Part shown: piece after piece, positions 25,971 to 34,535 of the stretch
Layout: every line of letters starts with the position of its first letter
Numbering within the stretch: the first letter of the stretch is position 1
Origin: Sellimonas catena
GTDB lineage: Bacteria; Bacillota; Clostridia; Lachnospirales; Lachnospiraceae
DNA: 64,000 nt
Direction: 5' to 3' (one strand)
Assembly: GCF_045063725.1 (NCBI RefSeq)
Contig: NZ_CP173695.1
Translations under genes and position numbers: made by a program
Notes under the pieces: model-generated
What the model saw: the letters and a program-made list of their open reading frames with translations, nothing else
Told to the model about the DNA's origin: nothing
Database searches by the model: none

Positions 25971-26870
25971 TCAATCTGCCATTATACCTTTTAGATAATT
26001 AATAAACGCACAGCATGATATTAACATGAATTTGGCTTCTTCAAACGTTGACGCTTTTCCTCCTATATCTCCAGCATGCCTTATACCGTTTGCATCACTT
26101 GTATATCCATACAATATGTTAAACGCTGACTTCAAAGCAGAATGAATAACAACACCTTTTTGCTCCAATTTTTTCAACATATTTCCTAGTGTTGCCTCTT
26201 TTCCGCGAACTCCTGTAACAATCTCACACATAGCCTCTACACTACTAATGCTTTCTTTAATAGAATTCTCATAATCAGGATGTTCCCTGTTTGCCAATAG
26301 ACTGTGAGCTTTTGAAATATGTAATGTTACTGCTGAATATTCGCAGTCTAATGTTTCTTTAATTGTATCCACTTCTATTTCATTGCTAATCGGAGAAAGC
26401 AAACCATCAATAAATCTGTATCCAACATATTCCTGTTTAAACAATTCATTAAATTGTTTAAACACGCTATAGGTCTCTTCCTGTAAATAATACCCATAAG
26501 CTTTATATGGATATTTTTTATTTAATTCTTGTTCCCAATATTCACTAATGGCTTCAACCAAAGTTAATACATCATCATAGGAATTATTCATTATAACTTG
26601 GTTTATTTCATCAAAAAACTTATCATCATCTATACTTTTTCTCGTATCAATCCTTTGACCAAACACTTCACTAGTAACATATCTAAAAAAACTTTGTACA
26701 GAATCATTACTATAATATTGTCCTCCATAGAAGAAATGATATTGTTCGCTTAACAAATTAAAGATTTGTATACGAGTTCTATTATCGAAATTTTTCATCT
26801 GAATTTCTGTATTTTCAGATTTGATTCCTTGTCGATCTGAGAATCCTCCTCTTCTACTTACTTTTACCAC
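25971..26870 (-). CDS. AbiJ-like abortive-infection protein with HEPN-type C-terminus
   Basis: 299 residues from a GTG start. The N-terminus (SRRGGFSDRQGIKSENTEIQ, then 'MKNFDNRTRIQIFNLLSEQ') matches the AbiJ N-terminal domain 4 pattern. The C-terminal half (SIKESISSVEAMCEIVTG, 'LGNMLKKLEQKGVVIHSALK', 'DANGIRHAGD') resembles HEPN modules of abortive-infection proteins, which are often RNases with an R-x-H-type motif; here 'IRHAG'. It probably aborts infection by cutting RNA when triggered. Embedded between hsdS and hsdR, it may act as a back-up if restriction fails. Confidence 0.65.
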   Translation of the reverse strand: MVKVSRRGGFSDRQGIKSENTEIQMKNFDNRTRIQIFNLLSEQYHFFYGGQYYSNDSVQSFFRYVTSEVFGQRIDTRKSIDDDKFFDEINQVIMNNSYDDVLTLVEAISEYWEQELNKKYPYKAYGYYLQEETYSVFKQFNELFKQEYVGYRFIDGLLSPISNEIEVDTIKETLDCEYSAVTLHISKAHSLLANREHPDYENSIKESISSVEAMCEIVTGVRGKEATLGNMLKKLEQKGVVIHSALKSAFNILYGYTSDANGIRHAGDIGGKASTFEEAKFMLISCCAFINYLKGIMAD

Positions 26871-26903
26871 TCTACCTCATCCTCCTAATTAAAAATTTTT
26901 GAA

Positions 26904-28010
26904 TTACCCAAAGTATTTCTGCATTAAACTATCAAATAATAACTGTGTCTCGTCTAGTGCTTTTTGCACAGCAGCTTTTGATTTTTCGACTTGAACGACA
27001 AAATCTGCAAATTTTTTTTGAAGTTCTATTGGTGGCAAACAAATTAAAAGTTTGCCTAATCTTTCTTTTGAAATATTAGACATTGATTTTGCAGAACCAC
27101 TCGCAATACTTTGAATCTTTCCTCTAAATAGATCATGGTTAATTAGTTTCCACAAATAAACTTTATTACAACTATCATTTGTATTTAATCTAAAAATCAA
27201 ATCCGGCATCATCAGTTTCTTTGGTGTTGAAAATACATAAGCAGCCATACCCACTAACTCAGGAGTATTTTTTCTCGTGAATAATAAATCATCTTCATGA
27301 ACTTCTGCACTTTCTATAAAAAGATTTTCATCTATTATCGCTTTATTTTCTTCTGGTTTATATGCTCCATCTGTAACTGCACTTAATTTCAAGATAGCTG
27401 GAACATCTCCACTCCTTGTAATACCATCACAAACAAAGCTTTTTCCATTTTCAATGCTTTTAAGGCAAGCATTTATTTCAACTTTATCCCATCTCATAGG
27501 ATTAGTGACTGGATTTCCAAACATCTCGATAAATCGGGCTTTGATAAGATCATCAAGTTTTTCAATTTCCTGCCTACGCAACTCAATAATATTCTCAACC
27601 TTTTTCAGAATACCTACAATCTCTATCTGTCGATCAAGCGTATCCAAATTAAACTCTTCATTTTTATAATCCTTAAAATAAATATGTGGAATTGTTGCAC
27701 CTGTAAAATACTTCTCCAAGTGCATATATCTCACCACATAGCAAAGATATTCTGGTAGAACATTTTCTTTTGGCAAAAGATACTGCATAGTACCTATGAC
27801 GGAAGATTTAGATGGATGTAATGTAGTTCTACCAATACCCGAACCATCTTTGACAACGGCTACATATGGTTTTTCTTGATGATAAAAATCAACATTTCCC
27901 AAATATCCTGTAGCTCCATAAACCGGATATTCTCCTGCTTTATCTATCACATCTGATTGTTTAAGGTTTGACGAGCCTCTTTCACAAACATCTTCAAGTT
28001 TTACTCTCAT
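26904..28010 (-). CDS. hsdS: Type I restriction specificity subunit (HsdS)
   Basis: 368 residues with two target-recognition domains (about 1-130 and 170-320). Each is followed by a conserved helix: 'IEIVGILKKVENIIELRRQE' in the middle and 'LQKKFADFVVQVEKSKAAVQ' at the end. The first carries 'YPVYGATGYLGNVDFY', the common start of TRD1. It sets the bipartite DNA recognition site for methylation and cutting. Slightly short for the family (380-450) but with both halves present. It starts 24 bp after hsdM. The gene is AT-rich. Confidence 0.88.
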   Translation of the reverse strand: MRVKLEDVCERGSSNLKQSDVIDKAGEYPVYGATGYLGNVDFYHQEKPYVAVVKDGSGIGRTTLHPSKSSVIGTMQYLLPKENVLPEYLCYVVRYMHLEKYFTGATIPHIYFKDYKNEEFNLDTLDRQIEIVGILKKVENIIELRRQEIEKLDDLIKARFIEMFGNPVTNPMRWDKVEINACLKSIENGKSFVCDGITRSGDVPAILKLSAVTDGAYKPEENKAIIDENLFIESAEVHEDDLLFTRKNTPELVGMAAYVFSTPKKLMMPDLIFRLNTNDSCNKVYLWKLINHDLFRGKIQSIASGSAKSMSNISKERLGKLLICLPPIELQKKFADFVVQVEKSKAAVQKALDETQLLFDSLMQKYFG

Positions 28011-28034
28011 ATTTTCATCCCCACAAATCCAAAT

Positions 28035-29549
28035 TTATTCTTCTACATCTTTTTCCAGCATCTCATCCAACTCTGCCAGATTCTTTGTAATCTCCATTTC
28101 CAGCTCATGCAGATTCGCCATAATCTCCTGTGTAGATGGATACTCTACCGGTACATATTCCACTTCTTTATATTTGTTAATGGAAAGGTCATACTCATTG
28201 TCAGCAATATCCTGCTTCTCTACAAAGAAAGACTGTTCCGTTCGTTTTCGTTCTGTCTCCTGATCTCGATTTCGGAATCTCTCTATAATATCCGGTATAT
28301 CACTTTCATTGATTGGATTGCGTTTATCATCCAGGCTGAATCCATCTGCTTTCATATCGTAGAACCATACTTTATCCGTTCCACCATGTCCGGTTTTCGT
28401 AAAGATCAGGATAGCCGTGGATACACCAGCGTATGGCTTAAATACACCGGAAGGCATAGAAATCACCGCCTCCAGGCGATTCTCTTCCACCAGTTCTTTA
28501 CGGATTGCTTTATGAGCTTTGGAAGAACCAAACAAAACGCCGTCCGGAACGATACAGGCACATCTTCCACCTGGTTTCAGCATTTTCAAAAACAATACCA
28601 AAAACAGAAGTTCCGTTTTCTTTGTTTTCGCAACTTTCAGCAAATCCTGAGATACGATATCATAATCAAGACTTCCCTTAAATGGGGGATTAGCAAGAAT
28701 CAGACTGTACTTTTCTCTATCCGGATTTTGATCAGAAAGGCTGTCCCGATATTCAATATAAGGATTCTCTACTCCATGCGTCATCATATTCATAGCTCCG
28801 ATACGCAACATAGTCCGGTCCATATCAAATCCGTGAAACATATGATTCATATAATGTTCTTTGTTTTTTTGGTCAAAGAATACTTCTTCCTTCTTGTTTT
28901 CTTTCAGGTATTCGCTGGCAACCACCAGAAAACCAGACGTTCCACAGGCCGGATCACAGATGATTTCATCGGGTTTCGGATCCATCAGTTCCACCATCAT
29001 CTTAATGATATGCCTTGGAGTACGGAATTGCCCGTTTACCCCTGCTGTTGCTAACTTCGATAAGAGATATTCATAGACATCTCCTCTTGTATCTGCCTTT
29101 TTCAACTGTGCCATCTGAGCATATATTTCATCCATGGCAGTCACAATTTTATCCAGCATCAGTGGTGTCGGTATTTTAAAGATTGCGTCACCCATATATT
29201 TGGCATACGCACTTTCTTTATTTCCATGAAGATTTTTAATAAATGGGAACACCCATTCCTGCATGGTACTGTACATTTTCTGAGCCGGGAAATCATGGAA
29301 TACGCTCCATTTCAACTGATTGCCGGCAATCCGGCGATCCCCGATCAGGACTTCTTCTGCAAAAATGCTCTCATATGGAAGACCAAGCATTGCGCTTTCT
29401 TTGATATGAAGATTATCTGCATCGTCCAGATCACGGATAAACATCAGATATGTCATCTGTTCAATCACATCTAGCGGGTTGGTAAGTCCTCCGGTCCAGA
29501 ATATTTCCCATAAGCCATCAATTTTATTTTTTAATTCACCTGTTATCAT
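28035..29549 (-). CDS. hsdM: Type I restriction-modification methylase (HsdM)
   Basis: About 504 residues. The N6-adenine methylase motifs are 'DPACGTSGFLV' (SAM binding) and 'ILANPPFKG' (catalytic NPPF). The N-terminal HsdM helical domain (IDGLWEIFWTGGLTNPLDVI) and 'GQFRTPRHIIKMMVELM' are typical. I place the start at 29549; it overlaps the end of fic, so the two are translationally coupled. It works with HsdS to methylate one adenine in each half-site and with HsdR to restrict. Confidence 0.92.
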   Translation of the reverse strand: MITGELKNKIDGLWEIFWTGGLTNPLDVIEQMTYLMFIRDLDDADNLHIKESAMLGLPYESIFAEEVLIGDRRIAGNQLKWSVFHDFPAQKMYSTMQEWVFPFIKNLHGNKESAYAKYMGDAIFKIPTPLMLDKIVTAMDEIYAQMAQLKKADTRGDVYEYLLSKLATAGVNGQFRTPRHIIKMMVELMDPKPDEIICDPACGTSGFLVVASEYLKENKKEEVFFDQKNKEHYMNHMFHGFDMDRTMLRIGAMNMMTHGVENPYIEYRDSLSDQNPDREKYSLILANPPFKGSLDYDIVSQDLLKVAKTKKTELLFLVLFLKMLKPGGRCACIVPDGVLFGSSKAHKAIRKELVEENRLEAVISMPSGVFKPYAGVSTAILIFTKTGHGGTDKVWFYDMKADGFSLDDKRNPINESDIPDIIERFRNRDQETERKRTEQSFFVEKQDIADNEYDLSINKYKEVEYVPVEYPSTQEIMANLHELEMEITKNLAELDEMLEKDVEE

Positions 29550-30606
29550 ACGATTCATTCTCCCTGTTCCATATATAGGCAGTATAACGACCGCCTCCGA
29601 TTTTTAATATTTCACCTTTTTTCACCATGTCTGTCAAAGCACGTTCTACCGTTACACGGCTGATATCCGGGCATTTCTCCATAATCTGCGCCCTTGTCAT
29701 CTTTCCTATGGAGCCGCGGACAATCTCACGGACGCGCTCCGGTTTCGACATCTCGCTAGTGGCTAAAAGCTGTACTCTGGAAGAAAAATCACGATAAGCT
29801 GCAACGATCACTCCCAGCATATACCGGACAAATGGTGCATCATCATTTTCCTCTTCATGCCAGTTATAAGAACTCTCTTGCAGGGTTTCATAATAAGTTT
29901 CTTTTGTCTGTTCAATCAGCTTTTCAATACTGATATACATTCCCACAATATATCCTGCCCGGTATAACAAAAGCAGCGTCAGCAAACGACTCATACGCCC
30001 ATTTCCATCATTAAACGGATGGATGCACAAAAAATCCAATATAAACATAGGAATCAAAATCAATGGATCACACTGAGAATCCTTACAGGCATCCTGAAAT
30101 GCATCACAGATTGCATCAATATACGCCGGCGTTTCCCATGCCGGAACCGGCTGAAACCGTATAGATTTGTTTCCCTGTTCATCCTCCTGTGCAATCACAT
30201 TATCTGATGACTTAAAACTACCACCCGCATTTCCTGTGAATTTATATAAATCCCGATGGAGCTGGAGGAAGATGGATGGTTTTATGGGTATATAATCATA
30301 ATTTTGATGAATCGTATTTAACACATCCCGATAACCCGCAATTTCTTTCTCACTTCTTGTTTTCGGCATTGTCTTATCGCGGACAATTTTTTTTAAACGC
30401 TCATCCGAAGTATAGATACCTTCGATTTTATTGGAAGCCTCCGTACTCTGGATTTTCGCAACTTCTAACAACTGAGTAAGTGTGTCTGCTTTTGCTTCCA
30501 CAAATAATGCTTGTTCCCCTTTATATTCATGAATCTGTGCGAGCAAGGCAACAAGATCCGGTTGTAATAACCTTTCATATCTCTTCTTATAATCAAAAGT
30601 TCTCAT
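29536..30606 (-). CDS. Fic-family protein, first gene of RM operon
   Basis: 356 residues. The Fic motif 'HPFNDGNGRMSR' at about 195-206 is complete, so AMP or another nucleotide monophosphate could be transferred to a Ser/Thr/Tyr of a target. The N-terminal autoinhibitory helix 'STEASNKIEG' at about 54-63 provides the S/T-x3-E-G motif. The C-terminus (KMTRAQIMEKCPDISRVTVE) is a winged helix, suggesting DNA binding or autoregulation. Fic genes beside type I RM genes recur in clostridia. GAGGAG precedes the ATG. An operator-like repeat lies 70 bp upstream. Confidence 0.88.
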   Translation of the reverse strand: MRTFDYKKRYERLLQPDLVALLAQIHEYKGEQALFVEAKADTLTQLLEVAKIQSTEASNKIEGIYTSDERLKKIVRDKTMPKTRSEKEIAGYRDVLNTIHQNYDYIPIKPSIFLQLHRDLYKFTGNAGGSFKSSDNVIAQEDEQGNKSIRFQPVPAWETPAYIDAICDAFQDACKDSQCDPLILIPMFILDFLCIHPFNDGNGRMSRLLTLLLLYRAGYIVGMYISIEKLIEQTKETYYETLQESSYNWHEEENDDAPFVRYMLGVIVAAYRDFSSRVQLLATSEMSKPERVREIVRGSIGKMTRAQIMEKCPDISRVTVERALTDMVKKGEILKIGGGRYTAYIWNRENESYDNR

Positions 30607-30955
30607 ATAATCTCCTCACAAAACCTCAAACTTAACCTATTTACATCTTATCACAAATCATCGTCATAATCAATTTCAATCTCGTCATTTTCTTTATTTT
30701 GACGAGATTGATTTGAAAATGACGAGTTAGAATCTGATTTCAAGTAATATTGATCTACGTAATTTTCTCATTACAAAAACTTTTTTCAAAATTACCGAAC
30801 ATTCTGCTTGAGTAACGAAAAGCCGAGTAAACTGCAACCTCAAAGCAACAAAAAAGAGCTTGCCAAAATGGTTTCACTCAATTTAGTAAGCCCTTTTCCG
30901 TTGGTTTCAGCTGTACTTTACCAGGGACGCTTCGACCAAAAGTAAATAAATGCCT
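30607..30955. other. Control region upstream of the fic-RM operon
   Basis: No gene. It holds the TGACGAG repeats described separately. It also has an imperfect hairpin with a T run on the minus strand at about 30850-30895 (GGGCTTAC/AAGCTC arms). Confidence 0.5.
30676..30726. promoter_or_regulatory. Operator-like repeats upstream of fic
   Basis: A 12-bp perfect inverted repeat, TCAATCTCGTCA (30676-30687) and TGACGAGATTGA (30700-30711), is followed by a third half-site TGACGAG at 30720-30726. The spacing and position suggest a repressor site, perhaps for the winged helix of the Fic protein. Confidence 0.55.
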
Positions 30956-31057
30956 TTTAGCTGAAGCACCATTAACATCACCCTAACATCACAGCAAAAA
31001 AGAAATCCCAAGAACGCCCATTTTACAAGGATTCTTGGGATTTACTAATTATTCAAA
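30956..31057. repeat. 102-bp direct repeat, right copy
   Basis: Perfect match to 16034-16135, including the minus-strand terminator. Outside it on the right an open minus-strand frame (HEMLSAKEFE, stop) ends in the repeat, as another frame does at the left copy. The stretch between the copies is 14.8 kb. Confidence 0.9.
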
Positions 31058-31183
31058 TTCCTTTGCGGACAGCATTTCATGACACGCAAAGGCTGTTATT
31101 AGAGACTTACGCTTCGAACATGTGTTCTGATTTTGTACTTTTCGCACAGCTTATGAAGAAATAAACTCCAAAATAACTCCATT

Positions 31184-31372
31184 CTACTCTTTGTTATTTT
31201 GTTGTTCTTCTCTTGCGTACAGGAGATCCAATGCCTGACATACAACACCACTCATGCTCTGATAGTGTCTTTCTGCATACTCAACAAGTCTCTGTTTTTG
31301 TTCTGGAGTCACCCGTACTCGTATGTTTTCTTCTTTGCCATCTTTTGGTGTTTTTCTAGCCAAACATATCAC
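31184..31372 (-). CDS. Small ribbon-helix-helix protein
   Basis: About 60 residues (NIRVRVTPEQKQRLVEYAER, then 'SMSGVVCQALDLLYAREEQQ'). The pattern of one strand and two helices is that of Arc/MetJ-type DNA-binding proteins. The start may be the TTG at about 31363 or the GTG at 31372; GGGAAG lies upstream. It could regulate a mobile-element function. It stands alone between the island repeat and the AlbA-type regulator. Confidence 0.6.
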   Translation of the reverse strand: MICLARKTPKDGKEENIRVRVTPEQKQRLVEYAERHYQSMSGVVCQALDLLYAREEQQNNKE

Positions 31373-31498
31373 TTCCCTTCCACAAGTACAGTTTACTACT
31401 GATTACTACAAAATGTCAATCTGTTTTTGTTATTTATATATATATTCCCTTGGACTAATCTTGAGATATCTTGGACTAGTCTTGGACTAATTTACTTC

Positions 31499-32953
31499 TC
31501 ACTCCTGTAGATCTTTATCTACAATCTCCCAGTAACCATTCTTTGGAGATCCATGTCTTATAAGAATACCATACTCTTTTAACTTCTTAATATTGTTCTC
31601 AATATTTCGACTGGCAACCCCAATTTTTTCAGCTAACTTAACTGCTGATAATTGATGATCTTCTGAAAGTAACTTTATAATCTTTTGCTGTGTATCGTTG
31701 AGGTCTGTTCTCCACACTACCTCCGATGCTTCTCCGATGCTTCTCCGATGCTTCTCCGATGTTTCTCTGATGTTTTCTTTTTCATTTGTCATCGGAAATG
31801 AATTACGGAACAGCTCTACCCGAAACATATTATCGAATTCCTGAAATCTCGGCTTCAAAAGTCCATACTCTTCTGCTGCATTAAGGATTCTTTTTATTCC
31901 GCTTCCCCATGCCTCTACAAGTCCCATCTGACTGAATATATTGGCAATGCCTTTATTCCGGATCTTCGAATGACCATTCATGACTTCCTCATAAGTCAAT
32001 CCGTTATATAATCCACCCGGAGAAGTCACCTCCAGTCTGTCATCATAAACTGCGACCTGAATACAGGATTCGTCTAACAGGTTACGGTGACAATGGGCAT
32101 TAATAATCATTTCCCTAATTGCTTCCGGCGGTAGCTCATATTTCTCTTTTCGCACCAATCCATCAATCGTTGCTCCAAGCCGAATATTTCTCAATACAAA
32201 ATCTACTGCTTCTTCGATTTGTGTGTAAATCGGTCCTGTAAATTCTCTCTTATCCAGAAACACTGCACGATCTGTTCCCTTGAATACCGCACATTGTGTT
32301 TTAGAAAATGAGAAATAATCTGATGTCAGCAATGCATAGGCATTCGTTGCCAGAAGCTGTCCCTCACTCTGCTTTAAGATTTTCCAGTTTATCAGCTGCT
32401 CTTTCTTTACAGAATGTTCTGACATTCCTGCTTTCTTCCGGAACTTTTCGATATCCAGACAAAGTTTCTCTGTTGCTTCCTCTGAAACAGGATAACCCAC
32501 ACAAGTAAGCTCATCCCATGAGATTCTGGCACCTTCCATTTCCAGCTCTTTTATCTTCTCTGGAAATGCCTGTCTTGATGTACCTGCTACACGGATATAA
32601 GTGCCATTATCTTTTCCCTTTGATTTCAGATAATATGGTCTATTCTTTCCTGCTTCTACTGATACAACAATAACTGTTTTCCCATTTACCGTCTGCGGCT
32701 CAATATCAGGAATGATCTGCGGCACACAGGAATCAGAAACTGCATTGGCAATTCCATCCATCAGCTGAAACAACACATCATTTTCCACACCAACAATCTG
32801 GTGTGTTTTATCATCTACTCCAACAATCAGCTTGCCACCTTGTGTATTGGCAAAAGCTACGATTGTCTTCATGTACTTTTCACTTTTATCAGGTAAGGAT
32901 ACCTTGTACTCAATATTTTTCGATTCCCCGGAAAACATAGTATCTTCTACCAT
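31499..32953 (-). CDS. AlbA_2/Schlafen-like ATP-binding regulator with repeat-containing linker
   Basis: 484 residues. An AlbA_2 (Schlafen AAA_4-like) domain occupies about 8-125 (ESKNIEYKVSLPDKSEKYMK, 'VAFANTQGGKLIVGVDD'). A GHKL-type HATPase domain spans about 265-390 (EAIREMIINAHCHRNL, 'NKGIANIFSQMGLVEAWGSG'), and a winged helix begins at about 425. The linker (RETSEKHRRSIGEASEVV) is encoded by four 11-bp tandem repeats. Such proteins are usually called transcriptional regulators, and some belong to defence systems. The ribosome site GGAGTG precedes the ATG. Confidence 0.8.
   Translation of the reverse strand: MVEDTMFSGESKNIEYKVSLPDKSEKYMKTIVAFANTQGGKLIVGVDDKTHQIVGVENDVLFQLMDGIANAVSDSCVPQIIPDIEPQTVNGKTVIVVSVEAGKNRPYYLKSKGKDNGTYIRVAGTSRQAFPEKIKELEMEGARISWDELTCVGYPVSEEATEKLCLDIEKFRKKAGMSEHSVKKEQLINWKILKQSEGQLLATNAYALLTSDYFSFSKTQCAVFKGTDRAVFLDKREFTGPIYTQIEEAVDFVLRNIRLGATIDGLVRKEKYELPPEAIREMIINAHCHRNLLDESCIQVAVYDDRLEVTSPGGLYNGLTYEEVMNGHSKIRNKGIANIFSQMGLVEAWGSGIKRILNAAEEYGLLKPRFQEFDNMFRVELFRNSFPMTNEKENIRETSEKHRRSIGEASEVVWRTDLNDTQQKIIKLLSEDHQLSAVKLAEKIGVASRNIENNIKKLKEYGILIRHGSPKNGYWEIVDKDLQE
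31721..31770. repeat. 11-bp tandem repeat inside coding sequence
   Basis: On the coding strand: four units of the type GCATCGGAGAA (first and last slightly diverged). The unit is not a multiple of three, so gain or loss of one copy would shift the frame and remove the winged helix. Confidence 0.85.
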
Positions 32954-33092
32954 TCTTTCACTCCTACTCTATACTCGCACCACTGGTACGAATAATTCTA
33001 TTTCCAGAGCAATCTTCTCTGGATCATTAACACTATTATACGTTCTATTCTTCTTTTCTATCAAGCAAGAAAACAAAACAGTTCATTTCTTC

Positions 33093-33479
33093 TTACCATT
33101 TTCTTCTGTTCTTTTTTGATGCCAGATAAAGTCTCGTCATCTCATCCATGAAAATAGTTTTGTCCTCATTGGTCATAGTTCCACTGGCAAATAAAGCAGC
33201 TACCTGTTCAAGAATCTGCCTTGCCTGTTTAGCACCAGCATATTCACTTGGCTCATCATTACCCAAGCACACGGTTTCATTATCATTCATAAGATAAGAA
33301 ACCTGACACTGAAATGCATCTGCCAGTTTTTGATATAAACTACTCTGCTTCGGATATCGTCCTTCAACTTCCCAAGATCGAATTGTTCTATGAGAAACGC
33401 CCACCATATCACCCAGCTTTTGTTGAGTCATTTTTTTCTCTTTTCTCAACTTCCTAATTTTATCACCAAATGTTGTCAT
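33093..33479 (-). CDS. XRE-family transcriptional regulator
   Basis: 128 residues. Helix-turn-helix at about 6-60 (IRKLRKEKKMTQQKLGDMVG, 'SHRTIRSWEVEGRYPKQSSL'). The C-terminal ~60 residues (QARQILEQVAALFASGTMTN) resemble the tail of the second XRE protein at 44063, so the two are paralogues. It probably represses genes of an integrative element. It lies upstream of, and on the same strand as, the AlbA-type gene. Confidence 0.8.
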   Translation of the reverse strand: MTTFGDKIRKLRKEKKMTQQKLGDMVGVSHRTIRSWEVEGRYPKQSSLYQKLADAFQCQVSYLMNDNETVCLGNDEPSEYAGAKQARQILEQVAALFASGTMTNEDKTIFMDEMTRLYLASKKNRRKW

Positions 33480-33557
33480 AAGTATACATCTTTCTCCTAT
33501 GAGTTTTGTACATGCTTTATTTTTCTAACCACAATAAAAGTATATCATTATGCAAAT

Positions 33558-33610
33558 AAAAAGAGAACCCGACATCACAAGCAAATTTGATGATGCGGGT
33601 TCCCTCTTTA
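33558..33610 (-). terminator. Terminator at left edge of redox island
   Basis: GAGAACCCG pairs with CGGGTTCCC, with inner pairing ATCA/TGAT; CTTTTTATTTG follows on the minus strand. It probably ended the original sigma-like gene before the island came in. Confidence 0.7.
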
Positions 33611-33623
33611 TAGATCAATACCT

Positions 33624-33664
33624 TTTATTTTTTCATCTTATGATCCGATGGCAATCTCACTTCT
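33624..33664. repeat. 41-bp direct repeat, left copy (sigma-like gene 3' end)
   Basis: Matches 40124-40164 with two mismatches. On the minus strand it encodes EVRLPSDHKMKK and stop, the exact C-terminus of the sigma-like protein at 40125-40685. No other part of that gene is present here. Confidence 0.85.
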
Positions 33665-34437
33665 TAATGACAACTGTGGCTTCCACATCCATGCTCGCCA
33701 CATGTATGTCCTTCCCCGTGGTTGTGCTCATGATGAGAACATTTCACATCCGGATTATACTCAAGTGTTTCATTGATAAAAGCTTCTACTGCTTCATCCG
33801 CATCTCCGGAAACTCCTCCGAAAAGCTTGATGCCTGCTGCCGCTAACGCTGTCTGTGCGCCGCCTCCAATTCCGCCACAAATCAAAACGTCTGCATTCAA
33901 TGCATTAAGAACTCCTGCCAATGCGCCATGTCCACTTCCATTCGTATCTACTACTTCTGAATGTACTACTTTTCCTTCCTCTACATCGTAAATCTTAAAT
34001 GTCTCTGTGTGTCCAAAGTGCTGGAAAATCTGTCCATTTTCATATGTTACTGCTATTCTCATGATACCTTCTCCTTTTTCTGCTGCATATTTTTTGTAAA
34101 TTTCCTGTTTGTAACATCCTCCAAAGCTGCAGTTGCCGCTCTGACCGTCACAGATTCTGAAATCTCCGCCCTCAATTTTGAGTGGATGCCCGTCGATAAG
34201 TGCATCTGCGATCTTTTTCCTGGCGATCTCGTAAATTCGCTGGACCGTTGTTCTTGCGACTTGCATAGATGCTGCACACTGCTCCTGACTGTAACCTTTC
34301 TTGTCCAAAAGACGGATTGTCTCGTACTCATCTACCGTTAGAACAATGGGTGTTTTTTTCTCAGTATCATCTGCCGGAAGAAATTCTAAAACATTGGGGA
34401 AATGACAGACTTTTCTGCATTTTACTGGTCTCGGCAT
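33664..34437 (-). CDS. DUF134 DNA-binding domain fused to NifX/NifB-type domain
   Basis: 257 residues. About 1-110 is DUF134, a sigma-region-4-like helix-turn-helix with Cys residues (MPRPVKCRKVCHFPNVLEF, 'EQCAASMQVARTTVQRIY'). About 126-230 is a dinitrogenase iron-molybdenum cofactor domain (AVTYENGQIFQHFGHTETFK, 'VLICGGIGGGAQTALAAAGI'). The tail is rich in His and Cys (HHEHNHGEGHTCGEHGCG). It may sense or carry a metal or Fe-S precursor and regulate neighbouring genes. Its promoter carries a perfect 18-bp inverted repeat. It ends exactly at the 41-bp repeat. Confidence 0.85.
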   Translation of the reverse strand: MPRPVKCRKVCHFPNVLEFLPADDTEKKTPIVLTVDEYETIRLLDKKGYSQEQCAASMQVARTTVQRIYEIARKKIADALIDGHPLKIEGGDFRICDGQSGNCSFGGCYKQEIYKKYAAEKGEGIMRIAVTYENGQIFQHFGHTETFKIYDVEEGKVVHSEVVDTNGSGHGALAGVLNALNADVLICGGIGGGAQTALAAAGIKLFGGVSGDADEAVEAFINETLEYNPDVKCSHHEHNHGEGHTCGEHGCGSHSCH

Positions 34438-34464
34438 AAACTGCTCCTTTCTCGCTTTTCTTAT

Positions 34465-34519
34465 ATAATAGCCCTATAAAAGGCATATGTCAATAATGTT
34501 TTTGACATATGCCTTTTAT
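34465..34519 (-). promoter_or_regulatory. Promoter and operator of the DUF134-NifX gene
   Basis: Perfect inverted repeat ATAAAAGGCATATGTCAA / TTGACATATGCCTTTTAT around an 8-bp centre (34476-34519). Its inner TTGACA serves as a -35 box, 17 bp from TATTAT (34465-34470). The same TGTCAA-N8-TTGAC arrangement precedes the Crp/Fnr gene at 36837-36862. Confidence 0.75.
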
Positions 34520-34535
34520 GAATCACCTTATAGTA

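Noticed and set aside
31721..31770. Short tandem repeat considered as a CRISPR remnant
   Set aside because: Units are only 11 bp with no spacers and lie inside a coding frame; no cas genes are present.
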